From NCBI GenBank assembly GCA_052289195.1, contig DAWAJD010000006.1:6470-70469 (forward strand): a DNA stretch of 64,000 nt, written 5' to 3'. A program made the position numbers and the translations under genes. The stretch's first letter is position 1, and each line of letters opens with the position of its first letter. This DNA comes from UBA4644 sp900555855. Its GTDB lineage: Bacteria > Bacillota > Clostridia > Oscillospirales > Butyricicoccaceae. Shown here in pieces: positions 8,114 to 17,508 of the stretch. The notes below the pieces were generated by a model. The model did not search any database and was not told the DNA's origin. It was given only the letters and a program-made list of their open reading frames with translations.

Positions 8114-9847
8114 ATGCTCAAGCGCTTTATTTCCTACTACCGGCCCCACAAGCGGCTGTTTGCCATGGATATGACCGCTTCCCTGCTGATCTCCGTCATC
8201 GGCATGGTCTATCCCGTGGTGACCAATCGGATGCTCAACGACTACATCCCCAACCGGGCCTATTCCGCCATCGTCCTGGCGGGCCTTATTCTGCTGGCGC
8301 TTTACGCGGTGCGGATGCTGCTGCGCTATTTCGTGCAGTATTACGGCCATATGATGGGCACGCAGATGCAGGCCCAGATGCGGCGGGATATGTTTGCCCA
8401 TCTGGAGCGGCTGCCCTTCACCTTCTTCGACGAGCACGAGACCGGGCGGATCATGTCCCGCCTGACCTCCGACCTGTTCGAGGTCAGCGAGCTGGCCCAC
8501 CACGGCCCGGAAAACCTGCTCACCGGCGTCAGCATGATCGTGCTCTCCTTTGTCTATCTCTGCTCGCTGAATGTGCCGCTGACACTGATCATTTTTGCCT
8601 GCGTCCCGGTGCTGGCTGTGGTCTCGCTCCACCTGCGCAAGCAGATGCGGGAGGCCTTTACCGACCGGCGCAAAAGCAACGCCACCATCAATGCCGCCGT
8701 GGAGAGCAGCGTCTCCGGCATCCGCGTCACCAAGGCCTATACCAACGCGGAAAAGGAAATGGAAAAGTTTGAACAGGGCAATCTGCAGTTTGTCGAAGCT
8801 GCCCGCCGGGCCTATCGGGCCATGGGCCGCTTTTCCTCCTCCACGGCCTTTATCACCGATGTGTTCAATGTATTGATCCTGATCGCCGGCGGCCTTTTTC
8901 TCTACAACGGCAAGATCAATTTCGCCGATTATTCCACCTTTATCGTCTCTGTCAACCTGTTTATCACGCCGGTGACCACGCTGATCAACTTTATGGAGCA
9001 GTATCAAAACGGCGTTACCGGCTTTCAGCGGTTCGTGGAGATCATGGACATCCCCGCTGAGGAGGATGCCCCTGGCGCCGTGGAGCTGCGCTCGCCCCGG
9101 GGCGACATTCAGCTGAAGGATGTGAGCTTCGCTTACGAAGGCTCCCATGGTGTTTTGCACCATGTGGATCTGCAGGTGCCGCAGGGGCACACGCTGGCGC
9201 TGGTGGGGCCCTCCGGCGGCGGCAAGACCACCGTCTGCCACCTGATCCCGGGCTTTTACAGGCTTGGCCCGGAGGACGGCGCCATCCTCATCGACGGGCA
9301 GGATATCCGCGGGCTCACCATGGATTCCCTGCGGCGGAGCATCGGCATCGTGCAGCAGGATGTCTTTCTCTTTGCGGGCACCATTCGTGAAAACATCCGC
9401 TACGGCCGGCTGGATGCCACTGATGAGGAGCTCTATGCTGCAGCACGCCGGGCCAACATCCACGATTTTATCATGAGCCTGGAGCACGGCTATGACACGG
9501 ATATCGGCGAGCGGGGCGTCAAGCTCTCCGGCGGGCAAAAGCAGCGGCTGAGCATCGCCCGGGTCTTTTTGAAGGATCCTGCCATTCTGATCCTGGACGA
9601 GGCCACCAGCGCTCTGGACAACACCTCCGAGGTGCTCATCCAAAACGCGCTGGACGAGCTTTGCAAGGGCCGCACCACCATCGTCGTGGCCCACCGGCTC
9701 TCCACCATCCGCAATGCGGACGAGATCGCCGTCATCGTAGACGGCCAGGTGAAGGAACAGGGCACCCACGACGCGCTCATCGCCAAGGGCGGCGTTTATA
9801 AGGACCTCTATTCCCTGCAGTTTCGCGACAGCGACCGGCCCCAATAA
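8114..9847 (+). CDS. ABC exporter, fused membrane domain and ATPase (MdlB/MsbA type)
   Basis: Half-transporter of 577 residues, an exporter of lipids, drugs or peptides. ATG 8114 is chosen because it follows AAGAGGAGACC and the promoter; in-frame codons further upstream overlap the promoter. An N-terminal six-helix domain (about residues 15-310) is followed by the ATPase: Walker A GPSGGGKTT near 370, Q-loop VQQDVFLFAGTI, signature LSGGQKQR, Walker B ILILDEATSALD with the catalytic Glu, and H-loop VAHRLS. All motifs are canonical, so it can act as a homodimer. It is monocistronic between a promoter and a terminator, with no clue to the substrate. Confidence 0.9.
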   Translation: MLKRFISYYRPHKRLFAMDMTASLLISVIGMVYPVVTNRMLNDYIPNRAYSAIVLAGLILLALYAVRMLLRYFVQYYGHMMGTQMQAQMRRDMFAHLERLPFTFFDEHETGRIMSRLTSDLFEVSELAHHGPENLLTGVSMIVLSFVYLCSLNVPLTLIIFACVPVLAVVSLHLRKQMREAFTDRRKSNATINAAVESSVSGIRVTKAYTNAEKEMEKFEQGNLQFVEAARRAYRAMGRFSSSTAFITDVFNVLILIAGGLFLYNGKINFADYSTFIVSVNLFITPVTTLINFMEQYQNGVTGFQRFVEIMDIPAEEDAPGAVELRSPRGDIQLKDVSFAYEGSHGVLHHVDLQVPQGHTLALVGPSGGGKTTVCHLIPGFYRLGPEDGAILIDGQDIRGLTMDSLRRSIGIVQQDVFLFAGTIRENIRYGRLDATDEELYAAARRANIHDFIMSLEHGYDTDIGERGVKLSGGQKQRLSIARVFLKDPAILILDEATSALDNTSEVLIQNALDELCKGRTTIVVAHRLSTIRNADEIAVIVDGQVKEQGTHDALIAKGGVYKDLYSLQFRDSDRPQ

Positions 9848-9866
9848 CGCCGTTTTCTACAGAAGA

Positions 9867-9895
9867 AAAACCCCCGACCGCAGGTCGGGGGTTTT
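9867..9895. terminator. Bidirectional terminator
   Basis: Perfect 13-bp stem (AAAACCCCCGACC and GGTCGGGGGTTTT), 3-nt loop. It serves the ABC exporter (plus) and ispH-rpsA (minus). Confidence 0.93.
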
Positions 9896-9913
9896 GATAT
9901 TGCTTGATCGTGA

Positions 9914-11842
9914 TTATTCCGCTTCGGTCTCTGCAGCGGGAGCCAGCAACGCACGAATGGACAGAGAGATCTTCTTCTTCTCCTCATCGATGCCGATGAT
10001 CTTGGCGTCCACTTCCTGGCCGATCTGCAGGACCTCTTCGGGCTTGCCGATGCGGCGGTCCGCGATCTGGGAAATGTGGATCAGGCCGTCCACGCCGGGC
10101 ATGACCTCGGCAAAGGCGCCGAAGGGCATGAACTTGACGATCTTGACCTTGGCAACATCATCCACATGATAGGTATTGATGAACTTGGTCCAGGGATTAT
10201 CCTCTTCCTTGCGATAGCCCAGAGAGATCTTCTTCTTCTCGGGATCCAGGCCGATGACATAGACTTCCACTTCCTGGCCGATCTTCAGAACATCAGAGGG
10301 ATGCTTCACATGGTTCCAGGACAGCTCGGAGATATGGACCATGCCGTCCACGCCGCCGATATCCACGAAGGCGCCATAAGAAGTGAAGGACTTGACGACG
10401 CCCTGATACTTCTTGCCCAGCTCGATGGTCTCCCAGATCTTGGCCTGGGCTTCCTTGCGGGATTCCGCCTGCAGGACCTTGATGGAGCCGACCACGCGAT
10501 GGCGCTGCGTGTTGACCTCGGTGATGCGCAGCTTCTGGGTGGTCTTCATCAGGGGATCAAAGGAAGCCTCCCGGGGCAGACCGGTCTGGCTGGCGGGGAT
10601 GAACACCCGGATGCCCTTGACCAGAGCCACGATGCCGCCCTTGTTCTGATCGATGATGACGCCCTCCATGGGCTCCTTGCTTTCCACGGCGGCCTCCAGG
10701 ATCTCCCAGTTCTTCACGGCATCCAGACGCTTCTTGGAGAGCATGATCCAGCCTTCCACATCGTTGACGCGGACCACAAAGGCCTCCACCTCGTCGCCCA
10801 CATGGATATGATCGGCCACCACATAGTTGGGATCGTCAGACAGCTCGGTGGTGGGGATATAGCCGGCCTGCTTGACGCCCAGATCGACCGTAACATCCGT
10901 TGCATTGATCGCCGTAACGACGCCAGTCACCTTTTCTCCTGTATGTAAAGTTTTCAGAGATTGCTCCAAAAGTTCCTCAAAGCTCTCTGTGCCGTTGTTC
11001 TTGATTTCTTCAGTCATAATCCTGTTTACCTCCTCAATTATTCGGTCCGGCGTCGAAGCGCCTGCGGTGACGAAAGCGTTTTTCGCTTTTTTCAGGCCAG
11101 ACAGATCCAATTCCCCGGCATCCTGCACGAACTGCGTATTGGGGCAATAGGCCTTGCAGAGCTGGTAAAGGCTCTGGGAATTGCTGCTGGCGGGGTCGCC
11201 GATCACCACTGCGAGATCGGACCGCACAGCAAGGGACCGCGCTTCTGACTGGCGCAATTCCGTTGCTTTACATATTGTATCAAACATCTGTGCCGATTGG
11301 CAAGTAGTTTTTACGATGTTTACAAACTTTACATAAATTTCTTTCTGAAAAGTGGTCTGACAGACCACAGAAAGGGGCAAATGGGCGCATTTCTGAAGGA
11401 TTTTGTTCAGATCTTCCTCCGTTTCGGCGATATACGGCCGGCGGCAGCGGGCCGCAATGCCGATCACCTCCGGATGCCCATGCTTGCCGAAGATCAGGAC
11501 CGTCCGGCCCTTGGCGCTCTCCTCCTCCGCGATGCGGTGGATCTTTGCCACATAGGGGCAGGTGGCGTCAAGGATGCGGCAGCCCTTTTCCTGCAGCGCC
11601 TGCAGCTCCCGGGGCGGGACGCCGTGGGCCCGGATCAGCACCTGTGCCCCCGCGGGGATCTGCTCCGGCTGCTCCGCCGTGATCACGCCGTGCTGCCGCA
11701 GCTCCTGAATGGCATGGCGGTTGTGGATCAGCGCCCCATCCGCATAAATGGGCCGGGCCGGCGACGCATGGTCCATGGCCAGCTGCACCGCCCGGCGGAC
11801 GCCGAAGCAGTAGCCTGCCGACTTTGCCAGCGTGACGCTCAT
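9914..11842 (-). CDS. ispH-rpsA: Fusion of IspH (HMB-PP reductase) and ribosomal protein S1
   Basis: Bifunctional 642-residue protein. Residues 1 to about 280 are IspH, the last enzyme of the MEP isoprenoid pathway, which reduces HMBPP to IPP and DMAPP with a [4Fe-4S] cluster. The three cluster cysteines are in GYCFGVRRA, DATCPYVAK and DTICKATE. From about residue 290 there are four S1 RNA-binding repeats, beginning near GEKVTGVV, MEGVII, YQGVVKSF and AKVKIVKF. This fusion is known in Clostridia. The start overlaps the plsC stop by 4 bases and the gene ends the long minus-strand run. Confidence 0.95.
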   Translation of the reverse strand: MSVTLAKSAGYCFGVRRAVQLAMDHASPARPIYADGALIHNRHAIQELRQHGVITAEQPEQIPAGAQVLIRAHGVPPRELQALQEKGCRILDATCPYVAKIHRIAEEESAKGRTVLIFGKHGHPEVIGIAARCRRPYIAETEEDLNKILQKCAHLPLSVVCQTTFQKEIYVKFVNIVKTTCQSAQMFDTICKATELRQSEARSLAVRSDLAVVIGDPASSNSQSLYQLCKAYCPNTQFVQDAGELDLSGLKKAKNAFVTAGASTPDRIIEEVNRIMTEEIKNNGTESFEELLEQSLKTLHTGEKVTGVVTAINATDVTVDLGVKQAGYIPTTELSDDPNYVVADHIHVGDEVEAFVVRVNDVEGWIMLSKKRLDAVKNWEILEAAVESKEPMEGVIIDQNKGGIVALVKGIRVFIPASQTGLPREASFDPLMKTTQKLRITEVNTQRHRVVGSIKVLQAESRKEAQAKIWETIELGKKYQGVVKSFTSYGAFVDIGGVDGMVHISELSWNHVKHPSDVLKIGQEVEVYVIGLDPEKKKISLGYRKEEDNPWTKFINTYHVDDVAKVKIVKFMPFGAFAEVMPGVDGLIHISQIADRRIGKPEEVLQIGQEVDAKIIGIDEEKKKISLSIRALLAPAAETEAE

Positions 11843-12453
11843 GCCCTTCCGCCCTCGGGGCGCAGCGCATAGATCTTTTCCATCAGCTCACGCGCCAGCC
11901 GCTGATAATCCTCCTGCGTGGGCTTTGCGCTGCCGCAGTCCGGCTGATAGGGCTGGCCGATGCGGACCACATTCCGCCGGAACAGCTTCCGCCCCTCGGA
12001 AATATAGACGGGCACCAGCGGAACGCCGCCCCGCAGGGCAAACAGCACCGCTCCCACCTTGGGCTCCACCGGCTTCCCCGTTCGGACGCTGACGCCGTTT
12101 TTCACCCGGGTCCCCTCCGGAAACATCAAAAGCTTCTTGCCGGATTTCAAAATGGAAAAGCCCGTGCGGATGGCGTGCATATCGCCGCCGGCCATGCCCC
12201 GCTTCACCGGAAACGCATGGAGCCAGCGAATGATGTGCCGCAGGACCGGCACCCGAAACAGCTCCTCCTTGGCCATAAAGCCGTAGTCGCCCTTTTTCCC
12301 GTTGGCCAGCACCATGAAAACGGCGTCGCTGTTGGTGCTGTGGTTGCCGCAGAGGACGCAGGGGCCCGCAGGGATATTTTCCCGGCCCTCAAAACGGTAC
12401 CAGTAAAAGGGATAAAGACAGATCAGCACCAGATAATAAACGATCTTAAACAT
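11839..12453 (-). CDS. plsC: 1-acyl-sn-glycerol-3-phosphate acyltransferase
   Basis: Makes phosphatidic acid by acylating lysophosphatidic acid, a step of membrane lipid synthesis. The 204-residue protein starts MFKIVYYLVLICLYPFYW, an N-terminal membrane segment. It carries the acyltransferase motifs NHSTNSD (NHX4D) near residue 33 and FPEGTR near 105. ATG 12453 is preferred over an in-frame upstream codon because AAAGGAGAAG lies just upstream. It overlaps the cmk stop by 8 bases and ispH by 4. The cmk-plsC-ispH-rpsA order is common in Clostridia. Confidence 0.9.
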   Translation of the reverse strand: MFKIVYYLVLICLYPFYWYRFEGRENIPAGPCVLCGNHSTNSDAVFMVLANGKKGDYGFMAKEELFRVPVLRHIIRWLHAFPVKRGMAGGDMHAIRTGFSILKSGKKLLMFPEGTRVKNGVSVRTGKPVEPKVGAVLFALRGGVPLVPVYISEGRKLFRRNVVRIGQPYQPDCGSAKPTQEDYQRLARELMEKIYALRPEGGRA

Positions 12454-13117
12454 GCAGCTTCTCCTTTGCCACGGCATAAACCTTTTCGATGGATTCCTCC
12501 AGTGTACACGCCGTGGTGTCCACCACGACCGCGTCCTCCGCGGCCTTCAGGGGCGCCGCTTCCCGGGAGGAATCCTGCAGGTCCCGCTGCCGGATGGCGG
12601 CCAGCACTTCTTCATAGGGCGTCTCATCGCCCTTGGCCTGCAGCTCCGCAAAGCGGCGGCGGGCCCGGGCCTCGCTGCCGGCGGTGAGAAAGATCTTGCA
12701 GTCGGCCTGGGGCAGCACCACGGTGCCGATGTCCCGGCCATCCATGATGACGGAATTGCTCCGGGCAAAGCTCCGCTGATAATCCAGCAAAAAGCTGCGC
12801 ACTGCCGGAATGGCAGAGACCAGGCTGGCATAGGCGGAGGCCTGGGGCGTGCGGATGGCCTGAGACACATCCTCCCCGTTCAGCAGGATATGCTGTGCGC
12901 CGTCCTGAAAGCAGAGCTCCAGCCGGATCTCCGGCAGAAGCGCCGCCACGCCCTCCCGGTCCTCGCCCAAGACGCCGCTGCGCAGGGCAAACAGGCCGAT
13001 GGCGCGATACATGGCGCCGGTGTCGATATAAATATAGTGCAGCCGGGCGGCCAGCGCTTTCGCAATGGTGCTCTTTCCCGCGCCGGCCGGGCCGTCAATG
13101 GCAATGGCATGATACAT
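12446..13117 (-). CDS. cmk: Cytidylate kinase
   Basis: Phosphorylates CMP and dCMP with ATP. 223 residues, normal for the short bacterial form. P-loop GPAGAGKSTIAK lies at residues 9-20; DTGAMYRAIGLFAL near 32 and the conserved MDGRDIGTVVLP near 125 are family hallmarks. It overlaps the flavoprotein gene by one base (TGATG). Confidence 0.95.
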   Translation of the reverse strand: MYHAIAIDGPAGAGKSTIAKALAARLHYIYIDTGAMYRAIGLFALRSGVLGEDREGVAALLPEIRLELCFQDGAQHILLNGEDVSQAIRTPQASAYASLVSAIPAVRSFLLDYQRSFARSNSVIMDGRDIGTVVLPQADCKIFLTAGSEARARRRFAELQAKGDETPYEEVLAAIRQRDLQDSSREAAPLKAAEDAVVVDTTACTLEESIEKVYAVAKEKLHV

Positions 13118-14355
13118 CAGGCGTTTCCTCCCTCTGCGGCGGCTCTCCCGGCCACGAAGCCCGTGGCCCAGGCGATCTGCAGATTAAAGCCGCCGGTATA
13201 AGCGTCCACATCCAGGATCTCCCCCGCCAGATACAGGCCGGGGACCAGACGGGACTGCATGGTTTTCGGGTCTACTTCCCGGACGGAAATGCCGCCGGCA
13301 GTGACCACTGCTTCGTCCCAGCCTCCCGCGCCGGTCAGCTCCAGCGGAAAGGCCTTGATCAGCGCGCCCAGCGTTTCCCGCTGGGCCCGGGTGATGCTGT
13401 TGACCTTCTGATGGGGCGGGATGCCCGAGCGCCGGATCATCACGGGGATCAGCTTGGCCGGCAGCAGCGCAGAAAGGGCATTGGAAAAATCCCGGTTCTG
13501 ATTCTCGCCGAAATCCCGCAGCAGACGCTTGTCCAGCGCCTCCGGCGCAAGGGCGGGCTTCAGGTCGATGGCCGCCTGATAGGGATAAGTATGCTTCCCC
13601 CGGTCCAGATGGGCCGAAGCGCTCAAAACCAGCGGGCCGGAAATGCCCTTCGCCGTAAAGACCAGCTCGCCAAAATCGGAAAACAGCGTTTTTCCCTGCT
13701 TGCTGACCGTCAGCGTCACATTTTTCAGCGCCAGACCCTCCAGCCTTGCAGGATCCTCCCCTGCCGCCAGCAGCGGCACCAGCGAGGGATGCAGGTCGGT
13801 GACGGTATGGCCCAGGGCCCGGGCCAGCCGGTAGCCGTTTCCGTCGGAGCCTGTCCGGGGATAGGACTGCCCACCGGCAGCCAGTATCACCCGGTCTCCG
13901 GAGAGGACGCTCCCGTCTGCCAGCCGGACGCCGGAGACTGCGCCGTCCGCCGTCAAAAGCTCGGTGACCTTCCCCTGCAGGACGGCAACGCCCAGCCGGT
14001 GCATCCTGTCCCGCAGGGCGCCGGAAATATCCCTCGCACGGTCGGAGACGGGAAAGACCCGCTTGCCCCGTTCTGTTTTCAAGGGCACGCCCAGCGACTC
14101 AAAATATTCCATCAACCGCTGGGGCGGCATTGCAGCAAAAGCGCTGTAAAGGAATCGGCCATTCGTCAGAACATTGCGCAGCAGCTCGTCCCCGGAGCAG
14201 TCGTTGGTCAGGTTGCATCGGCCCTTGCCGGTGATATTCAGCTTCATGCCGCAAAAGGCGTTGCGCTCGATCAGCGTCACCTCCGCGCCCGCGGCGGCGG
14301 CCGTGCAGGCTGCCATCATACCGGCGGCTCCCCCGCCCACGATCAGGATCTTCAT
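13117..14355 (-). CDS. HI0933-family NAD(P)/FAD-dependent flavoprotein
   Basis: Predicted flavoprotein of unknown reaction, 412 residues, in the HI0933 (BaiN/YhiN) family. The dinucleotide-binding motif VGGGAAGMMAA sits at residues 6-16, followed by family-specific KLNITGKGRCNLTND near residue 40 and the C-terminal FAD-contact block GLYLAGEILDVDAYTGG near 375. The gene is tightly packed between rpiR and cmk (4-base and 1-base overlaps), as in many Clostridia. No substrate can be inferred. Confidence 0.88.
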   Translation of the reverse strand: MKILIVGGGAAGMMAACTAAAAGAEVTLIERNAFCGMKLNITGKGRCNLTNDCSGDELLRNVLTNGRFLYSAFAAMPPQRLMEYFESLGVPLKTERGKRVFPVSDRARDISGALRDRMHRLGVAVLQGKVTELLTADGAVSGVRLADGSVLSGDRVILAAGGQSYPRTGSDGNGYRLARALGHTVTDLHPSLVPLLAAGEDPARLEGLALKNVTLTVSKQGKTLFSDFGELVFTAKGISGPLVLSASAHLDRGKHTYPYQAAIDLKPALAPEALDKRLLRDFGENQNRDFSNALSALLPAKLIPVMIRRSGIPPHQKVNSITRAQRETLGALIKAFPLELTGAGGWDEAVVTAGGISVREVDPKTMQSRLVPGLYLAGEILDVDAYTGGFNLQIAWATGFVAGRAAAEGGNA

Positions 14356-15218
14356 CCCAGCTGCTCTCCCATCTGCGGCCGATACTGGGCCGCCGCATAA
14401 AAGGCGTTGAGCTTTTTCTGGGCCTTTTCATCGCTGCGGGCCAGCAGACTGACCAGGCTCCCGCAGAGGGAGATCACCGGCGCAAGGCTCCCGCCCAGGC
14501 CCAGCTCTCCGCATTCCGCCACCAGACTGATCTCCGCTTCCCGGGCGGCCGGAGAATCGTGGCTCTCGCTGACGACCGCCACGCAGGCCTCCTGCTCCTG
14601 CGCGTAAGCGATCAGTTCCAGGGTGGTCTGCTGATGCTGGGGGAAGGAAATACACAGCAGAAGATCGCCCTCCCCAATGAGGGCGGCGGCGCTGACCGGC
14701 TCCATCCCCAGCTGATTGATGCAGCACACATTGGGCAGCAGGATCCGCAGGTAAGACGCCAGATATACTGCCGCGCAGGCGGCGCAGCCCTGCCCGTAAA
14801 GATAGACCCTGCCGGAAAGCATCAGCCGGGTACAGAGATTGTGCAGGGCGTCCAGCGGATTGAGCCCGCTATTTTTCTTGATGTTCATGGCGTCCTGCGC
14901 GGCGATGTGATCCAGCAGCGCCTTTTCGGCGGATTCCCCGTCGCCCGACTCCGCAAAGTGCTCCAGCGTGGTCAGGCGGTATTTCAGCTCCAGCTGCAGC
15001 GCATCCTGAAAGTCGCCATAGCCCGCATAGCCCAGCGCCGCGGCAAAGCGGATCACCGTGGACTGGCTGACGCCGGTGACCGACGCCAGGTCAAAGGAGC
15101 TCATAAACGCCGCTTTTTCACACTGTTCGGTGATGAACCGCGCCAGCAGCCGCTGGCCCTTGGTGAATCCGGCCGCCTTTTCCGTCAGGGCTTCATGGAT
15201 CCGCTTCACATCTCTCAC
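14352..15218 (-). CDS. RpiR-family transcriptional regulator (HTH plus SIS domain)
   Basis: Sugar-phosphate-responsive regulator of 288 residues. The N-terminal HTH_6 domain shows SFDLASVTGVSQSTVIRFAA around residues 40-60. The SIS sugar-isomerase-like domain starts near 125 and includes LYGQGCAACAAVYLASYL. GTG at 15218 gives MRDVKRIHEAL, but a second GTG nine bases later has better spacing from GGAG, so the real start may be 15209. No obvious sugar target gene lies next to it; it sits inside a housekeeping run. Confidence 0.85.
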   Translation of the reverse strand: MRDVKRIHEALTEKAAGFTKGQRLLARFITEQCEKAAFMSSFDLASVTGVSQSTVIRFAAALGYAGYGDFQDALQLELKYRLTTLEHFAESGDGESAEKALLDHIAAQDAMNIKKNSGLNPLDALHNLCTRLMLSGRVYLYGQGCAACAAVYLASYLRILLPNVCCINQLGMEPVSAAALIGEGDLLLCISFPQHQQTTLELIAYAQEQEACVAVVSESHDSPAAREAEISLVAECGELGLGGSLAPVISLCGSLVSLLARSDEKAQKKLNAFYAAAQYRPQMGEQLG

Positions 15219-15263
15219 TCCGTTCTGTTTTTTGCTGCACGCTTCCGTGCGCTGGGGGGCAGA

Positions 15264-15980
15264 TCAAAGAGAGCGCAGGTATTCGATCTCCTCCGGGCGC
15301 AGATAGCGCCAGGTCCCGGTTGGCAAGTCTGCCAGCTTTACATTCCCCTCCGCCACGCGCTTCAGAGAGTTTACCGTATAGCCGCATTTAGCGCACATCC
15401 GGCGGATCTGCCGGTTTTTGCCCTGTCGGATGGCAATGGTCATCACATAGCCGTTTTCCGTCTTTGCCAACAGACGGCACCGGGCCGGCAGAAGGCGCTG
15501 TCCGTCCAGCTCAATAGGCCGGGAAAGGGCCTCCTCCGGCGAGGGCAGGCCGGGCTCGTCCGGCGAGAGCTTCACCAGATACTGCTTATAGACCTCATGG
15601 GAGGGGTGCATCAGATGGTGGGCCAGCTGGCCGTCGTTGGTGAGCAGCAGCAGGCCCTCGGAATGCATATCCAGCCGCCCCACGGGATAGACCCGCTGGG
15701 GCACATCCCGGATCAGATCGGCCACCGTCCTGCGGCCCGCTTCGTCAGAAAGCGTCGTCACATAGCCCCGGGGCTTATTCAGCATGATATAGATCCATTG
15801 GGGCGCCGGACGCAGCGGCGCCCCGTCCAGTGTGATCTCATCCAGCTCCGGATCGGCGCCATCGCCCAGTGCCGCCGGAATGCCGTTCACCTTTACACGG
15901 CCTGATTTTATGTATTCTTCCGCGCTTCTGCGGGAGCAGACCCCCGCTTCCGACAAAAGCTTCTGCAGTCTTTTTTTCAA
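15264..15980 (-). CDS. rluB: Pseudouridine synthase, RluB/RsuA family
   Basis: Isomerises a uridine in rRNA. An S4 RNA-binding domain (KRLQKLLSEAGVCSRRSAEE, residues 3-22) is followed by the RsuA catalytic domain with GRLDMHSEGLLLLTNDG near residue 105 containing the active-site Asp. Length with the chosen start is 238. The start is TTG at 15978-15980, preceded by GGGAG and overlapping the dacF stop as TTGA. No ATG is available close by, and longer readings would lie inside dacF. Confidence 0.9.
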   Translation of the reverse strand: MKKRLQKLLSEAGVCSRRSAEEYIKSGRVKVNGIPAALGDGADPELDEITLDGAPLRPAPQWIYIMLNKPRGYVTTLSDEAGRRTVADLIRDVPQRVYPVGRLDMHSEGLLLLTNDGQLAHHLMHPSHEVYKQYLVKLSPDEPGLPSPEEALSRPIELDGQRLLPARCRLLAKTENGYVMTIAIRQGKNRQIRRMCAKCGYTVNSLKRVAEGNVKLADLPTGTWRYLRPEEIEYLRSL

Positions 15981-17089
15981 GGCGTTTTTCTCCCAAACAA
16001 TTGAATGATCTTTTCCATCCAGCGGGGAAGCTGCCGGCGCTGCTCCGGTTGCTCCGCGATAGTTTCCGCAAAGCAGACCGGCGTTTCCCAGAGCTTTTTC
16101 CCGTCCAGCAAGACCTGCAGGCTGCCATAGTCCTGCCCCGCTTCCACCGGGCCATAGCAAAACCGCGGCCCGGCCAGAGCGATCTGCAGCCGCTGCCGCT
16201 CCGCCTGCCGCAGGGAGAAGGAAAAGCTCTCGTTGCAATAGAGGCGGCAGCTGGGCTTCTCCGCGGAATAGACCGGGATGCTGCCGCAGTCTCCCGCGCC
16301 CACCAGCGCATAGGCTTCATATTGCGCAAAGCCAAAGGCGTAAAGGGCCTTATGGTCGGCCCAGTCCTGCCGGTCGTTCAGCGTGACGCAGATCAAAAGC
16401 CGCCCCTGCTCCCGCTTTGCAGAGACGAGACACCGCCCGCAGGCCATGGTATAGCCCGTTTTGACGCCGCAGGCGCCGATCTCCCCTAAAAGCCGGTTGT
16501 GGTTGTTCAGCGTGCGGCCGGCCAGTGTGATGCTGCGGGTGGCAGCGATTTGGGCAAAGTCCGGGTTTTCCAGTGCGGCCGCCGCCAGACGCGCCAGATC
16601 CAGCGCCGTGGAATAGTGCTCCGGCGCATCCAGCCCGCTGGGGTTGCAGAACTGCGTATCGGAAAGGGACAGATCCTGCGCCTTGGCGTTCATTTTGTCC
16701 ACGAAGGCCTCCGGCCCGTGGGGATCCAGCCCGGCCAGCGCCTGCGCCGCATCGTTGCCGCTTTCCAGCAGCAGACCATAGAGCAGATCCGACACCGTCA
16801 GCCGCTCCCCCGGCCGCAGATACATGGAGGAGCCCTCCACGCCGCACCATTCCTGCCGGATCTCCACTTCCGCTTCCGGATCGTATTGCTCCAGCGCGAC
16901 CAGCGCCGTCATGATCTTTGTAGTGCTGGCCATACCGCGGCGCTGCCGTTCCGCCCGGGAAAACAGAAGGTCGCCGGTGAGCGCATCGTAGAGGACGACG
17001 CTTTCCCCATGGATCTGGGGCGTCTGCGCAAAGCTCGGGACGCCCGCCAGCGGCAGCAAAACCGCCAGCAGGCAGAGAAATTTTTTCAT
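15977..17089 (-). CDS. dacF: D-alanyl-D-alanine carboxypeptidase, DacF-like
   Basis: Penicillin-binding carboxypeptidase that trims the terminal D-Ala of peptidoglycan stems. The DacF type is used in spore cortex synthesis. It has a signal peptide (MKKFLCLLAVLLPLAGVPSFA), then the serine peptidase S11 motifs: SxxK as STTK near residue 58, SGN in LESGNDAAQ, and KTG in GVKTGYT. A PBP5-type C-terminal domain follows, ending in an amphipathic WMEKIIQLFG segment likely to touch the membrane. ATG 17089 is chosen over GTG 17098 for better spacing from GGGCAGG. The position next to ytfI-ytfJ supports a sporulation role, but a vegetative role is possible. Confidence 0.9.
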   Translation of the reverse strand: MKKFLCLLAVLLPLAGVPSFAQTPQIHGESVVLYDALTGDLLFSRAERQRRGMASTTKIMTALVALEQYDPEAEVEIRQEWCGVEGSSMYLRPGERLTVSDLLYGLLLESGNDAAQALAGLDPHGPEAFVDKMNAKAQDLSLSDTQFCNPSGLDAPEHYSTALDLARLAAAALENPDFAQIAATRSITLAGRTLNNHNRLLGEIGACGVKTGYTMACGRCLVSAKREQGRLLICVTLNDRQDWADHKALYAFGFAQYEAYALVGAGDCGSIPVYSAEKPSCRLYCNESFSFSLRQAERQRLQIALAGPRFCYGPVEAGQDYGSLQVLLDGKKLWETPVCFAETIAEQPEQRRQLPRWMEKIIQLFGRKTP

Positions 17090-17145
17090 AACGATCACCT
17101 GCCCATAGCACCAGCATACGGACAGGTGATGGCTTTTATGCCGCG

Positions 17146-17508
17146 TTAATAGACCGGCGGCTGCTCCGGCTTGTCTTTTTTGAATTTGTCAAGAATGCCG
17201 GGGATCATATCCACGGCCTTATCCAGCGTGGAGTTCGTGGGCGGCTCCACATAGATCATCCGCACATTTCCCTGGCTCACCACGATAAAGGCCAAGGGGA
17301 TGATGGAGACACCCGCGCCGCTTCCCGCGCCAAACCGAAGATCCTTTCCATCGGTCCCGCCGGAAGCAAAGCCAAAGGAGACTTTGGACACGGGGATCAG
17401 GGTGGTGCCGTCCGGCGTGGTGACCGGTTTTCCCACTACGGTGTTCACATCGATCATGTCCCGCAGCTTTTCCATCGTCAGATTCATGGCTTCATTGATG
17501 CTGCTCAT
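17146..17508 (-). CDS. ytfJ: GerW/YtfJ family sporulation protein
   Basis: Small (120 residues) conserved spore-former protein; YtfJ/GerW is needed for normal germination in Bacillus. Family blocks are seen: NTVVGKPVTTPDGTTLIPV near residue 25, FGFASGG near 50, and a Gly-rich segment near 65 (FGAGSGAGVSIIPLAF). ATG 17508 follows AAAGGCGG and overlaps the ytfI-like gene by 17 bases. In-frame upstream codons lie inside that gene and are less likely. Confidence 0.9.
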   Translation of the reverse strand: MSSINEAMNLTMEKLRDMIDVNTVVGKPVTTPDGTTLIPVSKVSFGFASGGTDGKDLRFGAGSGAGVSIIPLAFIVVSQGNVRMIYVEPPTNSTLDKAVDMIPGILDKFKKDKPEQPPVY

